A model generated the notes under the pieces. That model had not been told where the DNA came from. It saw nothing but the letters and a program-made list of their open reading frames with translations, and made no database searches. From positions 1-62,718 of the forward strand of contig JUEP01000012.1 of the NCBI GenBank assembly GCA_000817105.1: a DNA stretch of 62,718 bases, read 5' to 3'. The DNA is from a marine actinobacterium MedAcidi-G3 (GTDB taxonomy: Bacteria > Actinomycetota > Acidimicrobiia > Acidimicrobiales > Poriferisodalaceae). Numbering within the stretch: the stretch's first letter is position 1; each line of letters starts with the position of its first letter. A program made the position numbers and the translations under genes. Positions 8,805 through 16,708 of the stretch are shown here, one piece after another.

Positions 8805-10121
8805 TTAGAGAATCCCCATCTTTTGGGCAGACTCTTTCAGTTCCTCGCGGTGGTCTGGGTGAGCGATCGAGATTAGTCGCGCCGCCTTCTGGCGTACCGA
8901 GGCATCTTGCAGGCGAGCGGTACCGAATTCTGTAACGACGACATCAACGTCGTATCGGGTTGCGGTCACTGCGTTGATATTGATTTGAGGAACAATACGA
9001 GAAGCTGCGCCGCCTTTAGCGGTGGCGGGCATTAGATGGATTGACATTGCGGATTCAGACATTTGGCAGCCTCTCAAAAAATCAAGGGCACCGCCGACCC
9101 CGCTATGTTGAACCCCATTAATCATTTCGGAGTTGACTTGACCCCAAAGGTCAATTTCTAGGGCTCCATTTACGCAACGCATGTCTCTGTTAGTAGCAAT
9201 TTGTTGATGATTTAATGCGACGTGAGCTGGCACGATGTGACAGTCGGGGTTTCCGTTTAAGAAATCAAAGGTTTCGGGCAATGCAATTGTAAAGACAGTT
9301 TTGTTTGGGAAGACCGTCTTGAGGCGGTTGTTTGCGGCACCAGACTTCATCAGATCCATCAGGCCTTGGCACATCACTTCGGTGTGAATGCCCAAATCCG
9401 TCTTGTGAGTTAGTCGGGCGAGTGCCACTTCAGTCAGGCCTCCGACTCCCGATTGAACCGTTGCTCCATTGGGAATTAATTCATCGAGTGCTTCGACAAA
9501 AGGATCAAGGTTAGAAGGAGGTGTCCGTTCGTCAAAGATTGGCATCGACCCTTTAAGCGGAACATGGATCAACCCGTCAAAGTCTTCGACTCGAAAAGAA
9601 TCTCCATGAATGTGCGGCACCACTGGATTGACTAAGCCGAATACCAAATCACCCTCGCGACGCGCACGACGAACCAGAGCGTCGTTGCCTGCCATCGCCG
9701 ATCCCGGAGGGACCGTGCCGTCAGGTAACGGTGTCCCCACTTGGACGCATGCGACTCTCGGTGGGTTGCGAATCGAGAATCTTCCCCAGTCTTCCAGTCT
9801 GACCGGAACTAGTTCCGCCTTGGCACCAGCTTCGCGCAATACTTGAGTCAGGAAAGGCGCACGCAACTCAAGGTTTTGTTTAGTTCCAATAGCGGCGCCA
9901 CCCTTTCTAGGGGCAGGTACGAAGACGGCTACATCTTTGAGGTCCTCGCGTTCTGCTAGTGCGAAAAGAAAGGCTGTTGGCTCTGGCAGGCTAGTTCCTA
10001 CTAGATCGCCGTCTTGCACCTGAGCTGCGGCAGCCTCTGCCGAGATCACGAGATACGGCCACTCTTCAGTCCATTCAAAGTCAAGGTGCTCTTTAGAAAC
10101 CACGATTAGAACGTATCTCAC
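8805..10121 (-). CDS. Acetyl-CoA hydrolase/transferase family (class I CoA-transferase)
   Basis: A 438-residue CoA-transferase of the acetyl-CoA hydrolase/4-hydroxybutyrate CoA-transferase type. It moves CoA between short-chain acyl groups through a glutamyl-CoA intermediate. The catalytic glutamate is probably in GIHTEVMCQG. The C-terminal domain has GGALDFLRG, TAKGGAASRIVP, VVTEFGTARLQDAS and ISIAHPDHREEL, which are diagnostic for the family. The ATG is directly preceded by the divergent regulatory region shared with the PEP-utilising-type gene. It may recycle CoA from the fatty-acid degradation genes nearby. The exact acyl donor and acceptor cannot be told. Confidence 0.85.
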   Translation of the reverse strand: MRYVLIVVSKEHLDFEWTEEWPYLVISAEAAAAQVQDGDLVGTSLPEPTAFLFALAEREDLKDVAVFVPAPRKGGAAIGTKQNLELRAPFLTQVLREAGAKAELVPVRLEDWGRFSIRNPPRVACVQVGTPLPDGTVPPGSAMAGNDALVRRARREGDLVFGLVNPVVPHIHGDSFRVEDFDGLIHVPLKGSMPIFDERTPPSNLDPFVEALDELIPNGATVQSGVGGLTEVALARLTHKTDLGIHTEVMCQGLMDLMKSGAANNRLKTVFPNKTVFTIALPETFDFLNGNPDCHIVPAHVALNHQQIATNRDMRCVNGALEIDLWGQVNSEMINGVQHSGVGGALDFLRGCQMSESAMSIHLMPATAKGGAASRIVPQININAVTATRYDVDVVVTEFGTARLQDASVRQKAARLISIAHPDHREELKESAQKMGIL

Positions 10122-10173
10122 GATGATGTTTCCGGTCGTTGAAACCTAAACTGTTGAGATTTTCCTTAATGAA

Positions 10174-10187
10174 CGTTTGCGCAAACG
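10174..10187. promoter_or_regulatory. LacI-type palindromic operator candidate
   Basis: Perfect 14-bp palindrome CGTTTGCGCAAACG, the form of a LacI/GalR-family operator with a central CG. It lies between divergent genes and upstream of a TATAGT hexamer (10202-10207) that could be the -10 of the rightward gene, so a bound repressor would cover the -35 region. No LacI-family gene is in the window. Confidence 0.5.
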
Positions 10188-10201
10188 GTTGCAACGATGC
10201 C

Positions 10202-10207
10202 TATAGT
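10202..10207 (+). promoter_or_regulatory. Putative -10 element of PEP-utilising-type gene
   Basis: TATAGT, close to the consensus TATAAT. A clear -35 is not seen at 16-18 bp because that position is occupied by the operator-like palindrome. Transcription from here would give a leader of about 105 nt. Confidence 0.35.
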
Positions 10208-10234
10208 GCCGAACAGTTGTGTGATCAGCGATCT

Positions 10235-10274
10235 GACCGGATGGCTGCAACGAGGGGGAGGCAGTCATCCGGTC
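10235..10274 (+). ncRNA. Structured 5' leader hairpin
   Basis: GACCGGATGGCTGC (10235-10248) pairs with GCAGTCATCCGGTC (10261-10274): 14 pairs of which one is G-U, closing a 12-nt purine-rich loop AACGAGGGGGAG. The loop displays a Shine-Dalgarno-like sequence, while the true site GGGGAGG lies 30 nt further on before ATG 10320. It could be a cis-regulatory RNA or a protein-binding element. It matches no riboswitch class that I recognise. Confidence 0.45.
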
Positions 10275-10319
10275 CACCAGTCTTTAACTTGTAGGTCGCA
10301 CGATGGGGAGGAACAGGCA

Positions 10320-12071
10320 ATGACCGAGGAATATTTCGCTAGCACCAAGACTTCAGATCGCTACCCGATCTGGACCCGAGCCAATGTGGGCGAGGTCTTC
10401 CCAGACCCCGTAGCTTTGTCTACCTTTGATTTCGCGTTTCAAAACGAAGATGGTATTCAAATAAGTGAACTTGGCTTTCGAGACGCTTACGTCAGGATTG
10501 GTGCTTTCGACGAAAGCGAATTCGATCCGGAAAACCCGGTGTTTCTAGGAGTTTTTGGCGGATACACCTACCTCAATGCGTCGCTTATGCGGATCTTCGG
10601 TGAGAGGGCGCCTGGGCTATCAGCGCAGGACATCGATGAAGCTTTTTTCGGAGTTCAGCCTGGGATCCCGGCCTACGAGCAGCACCCTGATGACCCCAGC
10701 GCAGAAGCGGAGGCCCGGATAGGTGAGGTATTTCTTTGGGCTCTAACAACTCCTGATCTACCTGATGTGTTGGAGCAAGAGCAGCGGGTGAACGCACTTC
10801 GTAGCCAACGTCCTGATTTTGGTTCGATGGGCGACCACGAAATAGTTGATTGGATTGAAAGTTTTTTAAATGGAGGATTCCGAGAGCTTTTCGCTCAGCA
10901 TATTTTTATTAGTTTCTTGACGACACTTCCGATGGGTATCGTTTCCGCCGTCTGCGAAGCTGTTGGTCGGCCAACTGATGCTATGAAAATCATGGCCGGA
11001 CTTGGAGACGTTGAATCCGCTGCCCCTTCTATGGCTATGTGGGAATTAGGGCGACTAGCAGCTGCTTCGGAAATGGTGAATGCAGCTTTCGACAATGGAA
11101 TCGAAGGTCTGAACGGTCGCCTGCGAGCAAGTAAGGATCCTGAGGTCGAGAACTTTGTGTCTGCTTTTGAGCAGTTTCTCTGGTCTTACGGCTCGAGAGG
11201 ACCAAACGAATGGGAAATTTCTTGCCCAACCTGGGAAACGACTCCCGACTTAGCTTTGGCTGCTATTGACAGGATGCGAGTCTCTCCTGCGTCGGCGGCG
11301 CCGCAAGACCACCAATCTCAGCTAGCTAATGATAGGCAGCGCATTGTGGCTGAGATAAGTGAAATGCTCGAAGGGGATCCGGAAACGCAAGGACAGTTCT
11401 TAGCGGGCGCTCATAGTGCTTCTGTTCTGATGCCTGGTCGTGAACGAACCAAAACCAATTGCGTCAAATTTATCCAAGAAGCTCGGATGGCAGCCCGGGA
11501 ACTGGGTCTACGGATGGTCGAAAGAGGTCTGTATCCAGAAATAACTAGCTTCGCGATGCTTAGATTCGCGGAACAACATCAAGCAATTGACGACGCCGAT
11601 GGGTGGCGCGAGATCATCGAACAACGGCAGGCAATGTTCGATCTTGCTGCAGCTAAGCAGGAACCTTTTGTCATTGTGGGCGAAAGTGAACCGCTTTCAA
11701 CTTGGCCTGAACGTAGTTCGGTCTCGGTGGAACCTCTGCAACCGGGGGATTCAATTCAGGGTCTATCTGGCTGTCCAGGTGTATCAGAAGGTCGCGCTCG
11801 AGTGATTCTTGATAGTCATGACCCGACGGCTTTAGAGCCTGGAGACGTCCTCGTTGCTCCGTTAACGGACCCCTCCTGGACGCCGCTCTTCGTGCCTGCG
11901 GCCGGCGTGGTTGTTGACGTCGGAGCGGCGCTGAGTCATGCCATCATCGTGAGCCGCGAACTTGGTATTCCATGTGTTGTTTCTGCTACCGATGCAACTA
12001 AACGGATTCCTGACGGCGCCATGATCCAGGTCAATGGAGATACGGGAGTGGTGACCGTCCTCGATGACTGA
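10320..12071 (+). CDS. PEP-utilising-type protein with His-swivel domain, no ATP-binding domain
   Basis: A 583-aa protein related to the middle and C-terminal parts of rifampin phosphotransferase and PEP synthase. WTRANVGEVFPDP opens it, GSRGPNEWEIS and LMPGRERTKTN mark the middle domain, and residues from about 495 on form the swivelling phosphohistidine domain (GLSGCPGVSEGRA, DVLVAPLTDPSWTPLF, GALSHAIIVSRELGIP-like) with the probable phosphorylated His at 540. The N-terminal ATP-grasp (PPDK_N) domain that charges this His in complete enzymes is missing and no such gene is nearby. The start is chosen at ATG 10320, with GGGGAGG upstream; an in-frame ATG at 10197 would translate through the leader hairpin. 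Substrate and phosphate donor are unknown. Confidence 0.8.
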   Translation: MTEEYFASTKTSDRYPIWTRANVGEVFPDPVALSTFDFAFQNEDGIQISELGFRDAYVRIGAFDESEFDPENPVFLGVFGGYTYLNASLMRIFGERAPGLSAQDIDEAFFGVQPGIPAYEQHPDDPSAEAEARIGEVFLWALTTPDLPDVLEQEQRVNALRSQRPDFGSMGDHEIVDWIESFLNGGFRELFAQHIFISFLTTLPMGIVSAVCEAVGRPTDAMKIMAGLGDVESAAPSMAMWELGRLAAASEMVNAAFDNGIEGLNGRLRASKDPEVENFVSAFEQFLWSYGSRGPNEWEISCPTWETTPDLALAAIDRMRVSPASAAPQDHQSQLANDRQRIVAEISEMLEGDPETQGQFLAGAHSASVLMPGRERTKTNCVKFIQEARMAARELGLRMVERGLYPEITSFAMLRFAEQHQAIDDADGWREIIEQRQAMFDLAAAKQEPFVIVGESEPLSTWPERSSVSVEPLQPGDSIQGLSGCPGVSEGRARVILDSHDPTALEPGDVLVAPLTDPSWTPLFVPAAGVVVDVGAALSHAIIVSRELGIPCVVSATDATKRIPDGAMIQVNGDTGVVTVLDD

Positions 12072-12111
12072 GAAATAGTTTTTCTTTGAATTTTCAAGTA
12101 AAAGTGATTAG

Positions 12112-12933
12112 TTAGTCGTGCTTCCATTTAGGTGCTCGACGTTCGGTAAACGCTTGAACACCTTCTTGGTAGTCGGGGTCCAACATCGCTGCTCTGAGCA
12201 GGTCTTCAGAATCTGCTACCGATGAACCGACGTCTCGATGCTGGTCTAAATAGACCTGAAGTTTCGTCATTCTTTGAGACGATGGAGAGACACGCGAAGC
12301 TAATTCAGAGGCATATGACTTAACTCTCGGAAGTAACTCTGACACTTCTGTAATTTCGTTGAAAAGGCCCCAACCGTTGGTTTCTTCAGCAGTTATGACC
12401 CTGCTTGAAATTAGGAGATCGTTAGCTCGAGTCAGGCCGATCAATCTTGGTAGAAGCCATGAAAGACCAAATTCAGCTGGCAGGCCCAATGGTCCATGGG
12501 CGGTAGTGAGTTTTGCGTGTTTCGAAGCAAATCGAAGGTCGCAATAGCAAGCAAGAACTAACCCAACGCCTGCTGCTGGGCCATTAACTGCAGCAATTGT
12601 GGTCACATTCAAGCCGAACATGAAAGCGAAGTTTTGATCGAACTCTGGGGCAATCCCGTAGCCCGGATTGGAGATATCGGACCCAGTCCCAGAGTCGTAT
12701 CCGCCCTTTTCAAGGTGGCCCTCTAAAGCTTGACTGTCAGCCCCGACACAAAAATCATCGTTTGCCCCCGTGATAATCACTGTTCTAATTTCGGGTTCAG
12801 AGTCGGCCTGTTGGAGGAGGTGGCGAAGTTCGGTATGCATCCGGCCCGTCCAAGCATTTCGGCGTTTCGGTCTTGAGAGGGTGATAGTTGCTGTTGGCCC
12901 GTCGGTCTCAAAGCTTGTCGTTTTTAGTTCCAT
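12112..12933 (-). CDS. Enoyl-CoA hydratase/isomerase family protein
   Basis: Crotonase-fold protein of 273 aa. It has SRPKRRNAWTGRM, the oxyanion-hole segments NDDFCVGAD and AVNGPAAGVGLVLACYCDLRFAS, and a C-terminal QEGVQAFTERRAPKW, all standard for enoyl-CoA hydratases. An insertion with GYDSGTGSDISNPGYG lies between the two oxyanion motifs. The start is taken at ATG 12933, 7 bp after the cysQ stop. A longer frame to 12978 would overlap cysQ. It probably acts in fatty-acid oxidation together with other acyl-CoA genes in the region, but hydratase and isomerase activities cannot be told apart here. Confidence 0.88.
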   Translation of the reverse strand: MELKTTSFETDGPTATITLSRPKRRNAWTGRMHTELRHLLQQADSEPEIRTVIITGANDDFCVGADSQALEGHLEKGGYDSGTGSDISNPGYGIAPEFDQNFAFMFGLNVTTIAAVNGPAAGVGLVLACYCDLRFASKHAKLTTAHGPLGLPAEFGLSWLLPRLIGLTRANDLLISSRVITAEETNGWGLFNEITEVSELLPRVKSYASELASRVSPSSQRMTKLQVYLDQHRDVGSSVADSEDLLRAAMLDPDYQEGVQAFTERRAPKWKHD

Positions 12934-12940
12934 TTTTGCC

Positions 12941-13702
12941 TTAGCCGTTAATCGCTCGTTGCAGTGCAGCGAGAGCATCGTCTTTAAATTCTGGTCGACA
13001 GATCAATAGGTCCGGAAGCCAAGGATCCTCGTAGTTGTAATCAAGAGGGGATCCGTCGCAACGGCTTGCATGAAGTCCAGCGGCCATTGCGACTACGGCC
13101 GGAGCGCAGTTGTCCCACTCATACTGACCCCCACTATGAGCGTAAATATCTGCATGGCCAAGAACAACTGCCATGGCTTTAGCTCCCGCTGACCCTAGAG
13201 CTAAAAGTTCTGCATCTAGTGCTTCCGCGACAATCATCGCAGCGGCCGGAGCCCTCGAACGGCTTACAACTAGCCGGGGTCTCCCATTGTGAGATGGACT
13301 TAATTTGGGTGCGGGATTAGTTGTCAAGGTCTTATCGATTGCTGGTAGAGCGACGGCCCCCGCTGTTGGAACTCCGTTTTCGGTAAGGGCTACGTGCACC
13401 GCCCAATCGGAGCGGCCCGGTTCGCCGAATTCTCTGGTTCCGTCCAGAGGATCAACAATCCAAACTCTTTCCTTCTCCAAGCGGGCCAGATCATCGCTGC
13501 CTTCTTCGGACAAGATTCCATCGTCAGGAAACTCTTGTTGAAGAGCTTTCATGATGAAACGGTGAGCCTCAAGGTCACCAGTGTCTTTCACAGTCCAACT
13601 GTCAGCTCCCTGGCTGAAAAGTCGTTCACGTATGTCCAAAAGAAGTTTCCCGGCATCGGTCGCGACGCGAGCGCTGATCGCGTGATCTTGGAGATCGGCC
13701 AT
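12941..13702 (-). CDS. cysQ: 3'(2'),5'-bisphosphate nucleotidase / inositol monophosphatase family
   Basis: Mg2+-dependent phosphatase of the inositol monophosphatase superfamily, 253 aa. Metal-binding motifs are GILSEEG, WIVDPLDGTREF and the C-terminal YEWDNCAPAVVAMAAG. The DPLDGTREF form and overall length fit the CysQ group, which removes 3'-phosphoadenosine 5'-phosphate from sulfate assimilation, although an inositol-phosphate activity is possible. It is upstream of and nearly adjacent to the enoyl-CoA hydratase gene on the same strand. Its start faces the transporter operon across a 208-bp control region. Confidence 0.85.
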   Translation of the reverse strand: MADLQDHAISARVATDAGKLLLDIRERLFSQGADSWTVKDTGDLEAHRFIMKALQQEFPDDGILSEEGSDDLARLEKERVWIVDPLDGTREFGEPGRSDWAVHVALTENGVPTAGAVALPAIDKTLTTNPAPKLSPSHNGRPRLVVSRSRAPAAAMIVAEALDAELLALGSAGAKAMAVVLGHADIYAHSGGQYEWDNCAPAVVAMAAGLHASRCDGSPLDYNYEDPWLPDLLICRPEFKDDALAALQRAING

Positions 13703-13789
13703 AAGTGATTTGACTCCTAATTTGACAAAGTAGTTCGAAGCTTGGTTAAACGATCGTTAAGCAGGTAGTGTTTCGGTCCTGTAAAGAGA

Positions 13790-13809
13790 TTGTGACGAAA
13801 AGATCACAA
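13790..13809. promoter_or_regulatory. Inverted repeat upstream of aapJ
   Basis: TTGTGA (13790-13795) and TCACAA (13804-13809) form a perfect 6-bp inverted repeat with an 8-bp spacer. A second palindrome AACGATCGTT lies at 13749-13758, and a -35-like TTGACC at 13827-13832. The half-sites look like CRP/FNR sites, but the spacing is two bases longer than the usual N6. It may be an operator of the amino-acid transporter operon. Confidence 0.35.
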
Positions 13810-13866
13810 GGTGTTTGTTTGCCTTGTTGACCGTATACCGTGCACGAACTCTTAACCGAGCACCAA

Positions 13867-13883
13867 GCCGGTCGGTGGCCGGC
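13867..13883 (+). promoter_or_regulatory. Stable 5' UTR hairpin before aapJ
   Basis: GCCGGTC and GGCCGGC form a 7-bp stem (one U-G pair) with loop GGT. It ends 8 nt before the AGAGAGGG ribosome-binding site, so it leaves the site free. It may stabilise the mRNA. Confidence 0.3.
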
Positions 13884-13910
13884 AACCGCAACAGAGAGGG
13901 ACTCATACAG

Positions 13911-15029
13911 ATGCGGAAAAATACCATGTGGCGACTGCTCGCCACACTATTCGCTCTAGCACTTGCCGCTTCGGCTTGTGGTAGCAGTGATTCTTCCGAC
14001 GACAGCAGCGCAAGCGGCTCGTCATCGGATGCAGAAGAGACTGAAGTAACGCTCGCAGCTAACGGCGAAAGCTTGCTGGACACGGTTAAGAGCCGTGGCA
14101 CCCTTAACTGTGGTGTTTCTGGCTCTGCAGTAGCGTTCTCAGAACTTCAGGCTGATGGCAGCATGGCCGGTTTCGATGCCGACTATTGCCGCGTCGTTGC
14201 AGCAGCGATCCTTGGTGATGCAAACAAGGTGAACTTCGTTTCATTGACAGCCGCCGAACGCTTCACCGCAGTTCAGACTGGCGACGTAGACCTTCTGATG
14301 CGAAACACAACCTGGACACAGAGTCGTGACTCTGAAGTGGGAATGGACTTCGGACCAACCACTTACTATGACGGCCAACAGCTGATGGGTCGCGAAAGCG
14401 ACGGCTTCTCCGGTTCGTCACAGGTATCGGATGTTGGCGGTTCAGTGATTTGCACCAGTGCAGGTACCACGACCGAAAAGAATATCGCCGACGCAGCAGC
14501 TGAAGCTGGTGTCAGCATCGAACTTCAGACTTTCGAAGACTTCGATACTGTTACCAACAACTTCATCTCCGGCGCTTGTGACATCATCACCACTGACGGT
14601 TCAGCTCTAGTTGGTCGAAAGGCCAAGCAGCAGCCAGACGGTGAAAACTGGGTGATCTTCCCAGCGACACCGATCTCCAAAGAGCCACTCGGCCCAACAT
14701 ACGGACAGAATGACTCGGCTTTTGCTGACGCTGTCAACTGGGCAGTTTACGCAACGATCATCGCTGACGAAAAAGGCTTGGATTCAAGCAACGTTGACAT
14801 GATGCTGAGCAGTGGCGATACGGAAACCATCCGTCTCCTTGGAGGCGAAGGTGAACTGCAGAGCGGGATGGGCCTTCCAGCTGATGCCTTCTATCAGGTC
14901 ATTAGCCAGGTCGGAAACTATGACGAGATCTACAGCCGTAACCTCAACCCAGTGGGTTTGAGTCGCGAAGGGTCAGCTAACGCTGCCTGGACAGCAGGTG
15001 GTCTTGTTTACGCTCCACCAGCGCGTTGA
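13911..15029 (+). CDS. aapJ: Amino-acid ABC transporter substrate-binding lipoprotein (AapJ-like)
   Basis: Extracytoplasmic solute receptor of the general L-amino-acid (Aap) system. The 372-aa protein starts at ATG 13911 behind AGAGAGGG and begins with a lipoprotein signal peptide: basic MRKN, hydrophobic LLATLFALALAASA and Cys23, then a Ser/Asp-rich linker. The mature part has GTLNCGVSGS, FDADYCRVVAAAILGD, LTAAERFTAVQTGDVDLLMRN and TTWTQSRDS, the pattern of AapJ proteins. Codon use here is cleaner and more C-ending than in neighbours, which fits strong expression. It is the first gene of the aapJQMP operon, and a strong hairpin follows it. Confidence 0.92.
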   Translation: MRKNTMWRLLATLFALALAASACGSSDSSDDSSASGSSSDAEETEVTLAANGESLLDTVKSRGTLNCGVSGSAVAFSELQADGSMAGFDADYCRVVAAAILGDANKVNFVSLTAAERFTAVQTGDVDLLMRNTTWTQSRDSEVGMDFGPTTYYDGQQLMGRESDGFSGSSQVSDVGGSVICTSAGTTTEKNIADAAAEAGVSIELQTFEDFDTVTNNFISGACDIITTDGSALVGRKAKQQPDGENWVIFPATPISKEPLGPTYGQNDSAFADAVNWAVYATIIADEKGLDSSNVDMMLSSGDTETIRLLGGEGELQSGMGLPADAFYQVISQVGNYDEIYSRNLNPVGLSREGSANAAWTAGGLVYAPPAR

Positions 15030-15077
15030 TATAACAAATTGATTGATTAGGCGGTCGATTACCGTCAAAAAGAATTT

Positions 15078-15116
15078 TGAAGGGGCTGGAGGTCAAATGG
15101 ACCTCCAGCCCCTTCA
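15078..15116 (+). terminator. Intercistronic 17-bp hairpin between aapJ and aapQ
   Basis: A perfect 16-bp stem (15079-15094 with 15100-15115, starting GAAGGGGCTGG) plus one T-A pair at its base, with loop AAATG. No U-run follows, so it is unlikely to be an efficient intrinsic terminator. Placed after the binding-protein gene and before the permease, it probably protects the aapJ transcript end or causes partial termination, giving more receptor than permease. Confidence 0.75.
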
Positions 15117-15180
15117 CTACCTCTAGGCTGCATGATCGATCACCTAGAGCCGTCGTGTTTACCTGAGAGGGGATCATTTA

Positions 15181-16707
15181 GTGGCAAGTAGTGCCCCACC
15201 GTCTATTCATCATGAACGTCCGCCGTTCTACAGAGATGTCACGGTGGTGAAGTGGGCCGTTCAAGTTCTGGCCCTAATGCTAACTATCGGAGCGCTTTGG
15301 TTTCTAGCTAAGCAAGCTGGCGACAACCTTAGGGCTTCCAACGTGCCTACCGACTACAATTTTTTGTCGGTCAATCCAGGAATCGATCTTTCTTCAGGTA
15401 TTGACACGGACCCTGATACTGGAGGTAGAGCGCTCTGGGTAGGAATGGTCAACACGTTGCGGATGGCCATTGCTGGAATATTTGTGGCCACGATCGTAGG
15501 AGTGCTCGTAGGCCTTGCACGGCTATCGAACAACTGGCTGCTTCGAAAACTGGGAACGGTATTCGTCGAGACCCTCCGCAATGTTCCTTTGCTGGTGCAG
15601 ATTCTCTTTTACGGAGCAATCTTCGCCAGTCTTGACCGGGTGTCTATGGATGTGGGTCCAATCAATGGTTGGTTCCATTTGTCCAATAAGGGACTTTCTA
15701 TGCCGAGAGTCCATATCGCTGACGGGTTTTATCAGTGGATGATTGTTATTGGCATCGGACTTTTTGCCGCCAATTTTCTTCGGAAGCGTCGGATTGCCGA
15801 GCAGGATCTTTCGGGAGAGGAAACATATCCGATCCTTAGTGCTTTTGGTTTAATTGTTGTCATTGGAATTTTGGGTTGGTTTGTTCACCCAATTTTCGGC
15901 TTTGTTGGCAATATTTTCAGCTCGTTGTCTTCTGCAGTTTCTGCCATTCCTGAAGGCGCCGTCCAGGTATTGATAGCGTTTTTGTCTGTTGGTTTGAGCG
16001 TCTATTGGATTCGCGGATTCCTTAAGAGTCGCCGAACGCCGGCCGGATTAGCGAAATTGACCGACGATGACTATTTCCGGATGATCTTCGCTGCGACTGG
16101 TGGAGTATTGGGTGCTGTTTTCTTTCTGGTTTTGTGGCCAGGGCTATCTAGCTGGATCATTAACTCAGGCAGTGACCTGTTTGAAGTTCTAAGCAATAAG
16201 TTCGGAAATGGTCGAAGTGGTCGACCGATTGATGTCGCGCTACCCGAGGTGGTTCAAATTGGGAAATTTCCCAACTATGGGCCATCAGGTTTGAACTTCT
16301 CAATTGGGTTTGCGGCAGTCTTTTTCGGTGTTGTGTTCTACACCTCGGCGTTTATCGCTGAAATTGTTAGGGGTGGGATACTGGCCGTTCCAAAGGGTCA
16401 AACCGAAGCTGCAGCTGCACTTGGTCTTCGTCGTTCAATTGCTTTGCGACGGGTCATAATTCCTCAAGCAGCTAGGGTGATGCTCCCACCGTTAGGGAAT
16501 CAATACCTAAATTTAACTAAAAACACTTCGCTTGCGATCGCAGTTGGATACAGCGACATTGTTCAAGTAGGTCAAACGGTTTACAACCAAACAGGAAAAA
16601 CTTTGCCAGTTGTTTCTATATGGATGTTTTTCTATCTCTCGTGCTCTCTGTCGATCTCCGTGGTTGTCAATTTCTTTAACGTTCGCATGAGGATTGTGGA
16701 GCGCTGA
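15181..16707 (+). CDS. aapQ: Amino-acid ABC transporter permease (AapQ-like)
   Basis: Inner-membrane permease of the Aap system, 508 aa, HisM/GlnP family. Several hydrophobic segments are visible from residue about 25 onward. The C-terminal domain has FIAEIVRGGILAVPKGQTEA and the EAA-loop AAALGLRRSIALRRVIIPQA that contacts the ATPase. The N-terminal half has the MVNTLRMAIAGIFVATIVGVL and FVETLRNVPLLVQILFY segments, split from the C-terminal half by a long insert with extra membrane segments (about 175-330), as in AapQ. GTG 15181 is preceded by GAGAGGGG. It overlaps nothing and is followed closely by aapM. Confidence 0.9.
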   Translation: MASSAPPSIHHERPPFYRDVTVVKWAVQVLALMLTIGALWFLAKQAGDNLRASNVPTDYNFLSVNPGIDLSSGIDTDPDTGGRALWVGMVNTLRMAIAGIFVATIVGVLVGLARLSNNWLLRKLGTVFVETLRNVPLLVQILFYGAIFASLDRVSMDVGPINGWFHLSNKGLSMPRVHIADGFYQWMIVIGIGLFAANFLRKRRIAEQDLSGEETYPILSAFGLIVVIGILGWFVHPIFGFVGNIFSSLSSAVSAIPEGAVQVLIAFLSVGLSVYWIRGFLKSRRTPAGLAKLTDDDYFRMIFAATGGVLGAVFFLVLWPGLSSWIINSGSDLFEVLSNKFGNGRSGRPIDVALPEVVQIGKFPNYGPSGLNFSIGFAAVFFGVVFYTSAFIAEIVRGGILAVPKGQTEAAAALGLRRSIALRRVIIPQAARVMLPPLGNQYLNLTKNTSLAIAVGYSDIVQVGQTVYNQTGKTLPVVSIWMFFYLSCSLSISVVVNFFNVRMRIVER

Positions 16708-16708
16708 T

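Noticed and set aside
10197-10319. In-frame N-terminal extension of the PEP-utilising-type protein from ATG 10197
   Set aside because: It would translate the operator-proximal leader and the 14-bp hairpin, has no ribosome-binding site, and the family similarity begins shortly after ATG 10320, which follows GGGGAGG.
13790-13809. A CRP/GlxR site upstream of aapJ
   Set aside because: Half-sites fit, but the spacer is 8 rather than 6, so a CRP-type assignment is not justified. Kept only as an unassigned inverted repeat.
15078-15116. Classical Rho-independent terminator after aapJ
   Set aside because: The stem is excellent but no U-run follows, and the operon clearly continues; treated as a processing or stability hairpin.
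16259-16274. Palindrome TTGGGAAATTTCCCAA inside aapQ
   Set aside because: An 8-bp arm palindrome is expected about once by chance in a window of this size; no other support.
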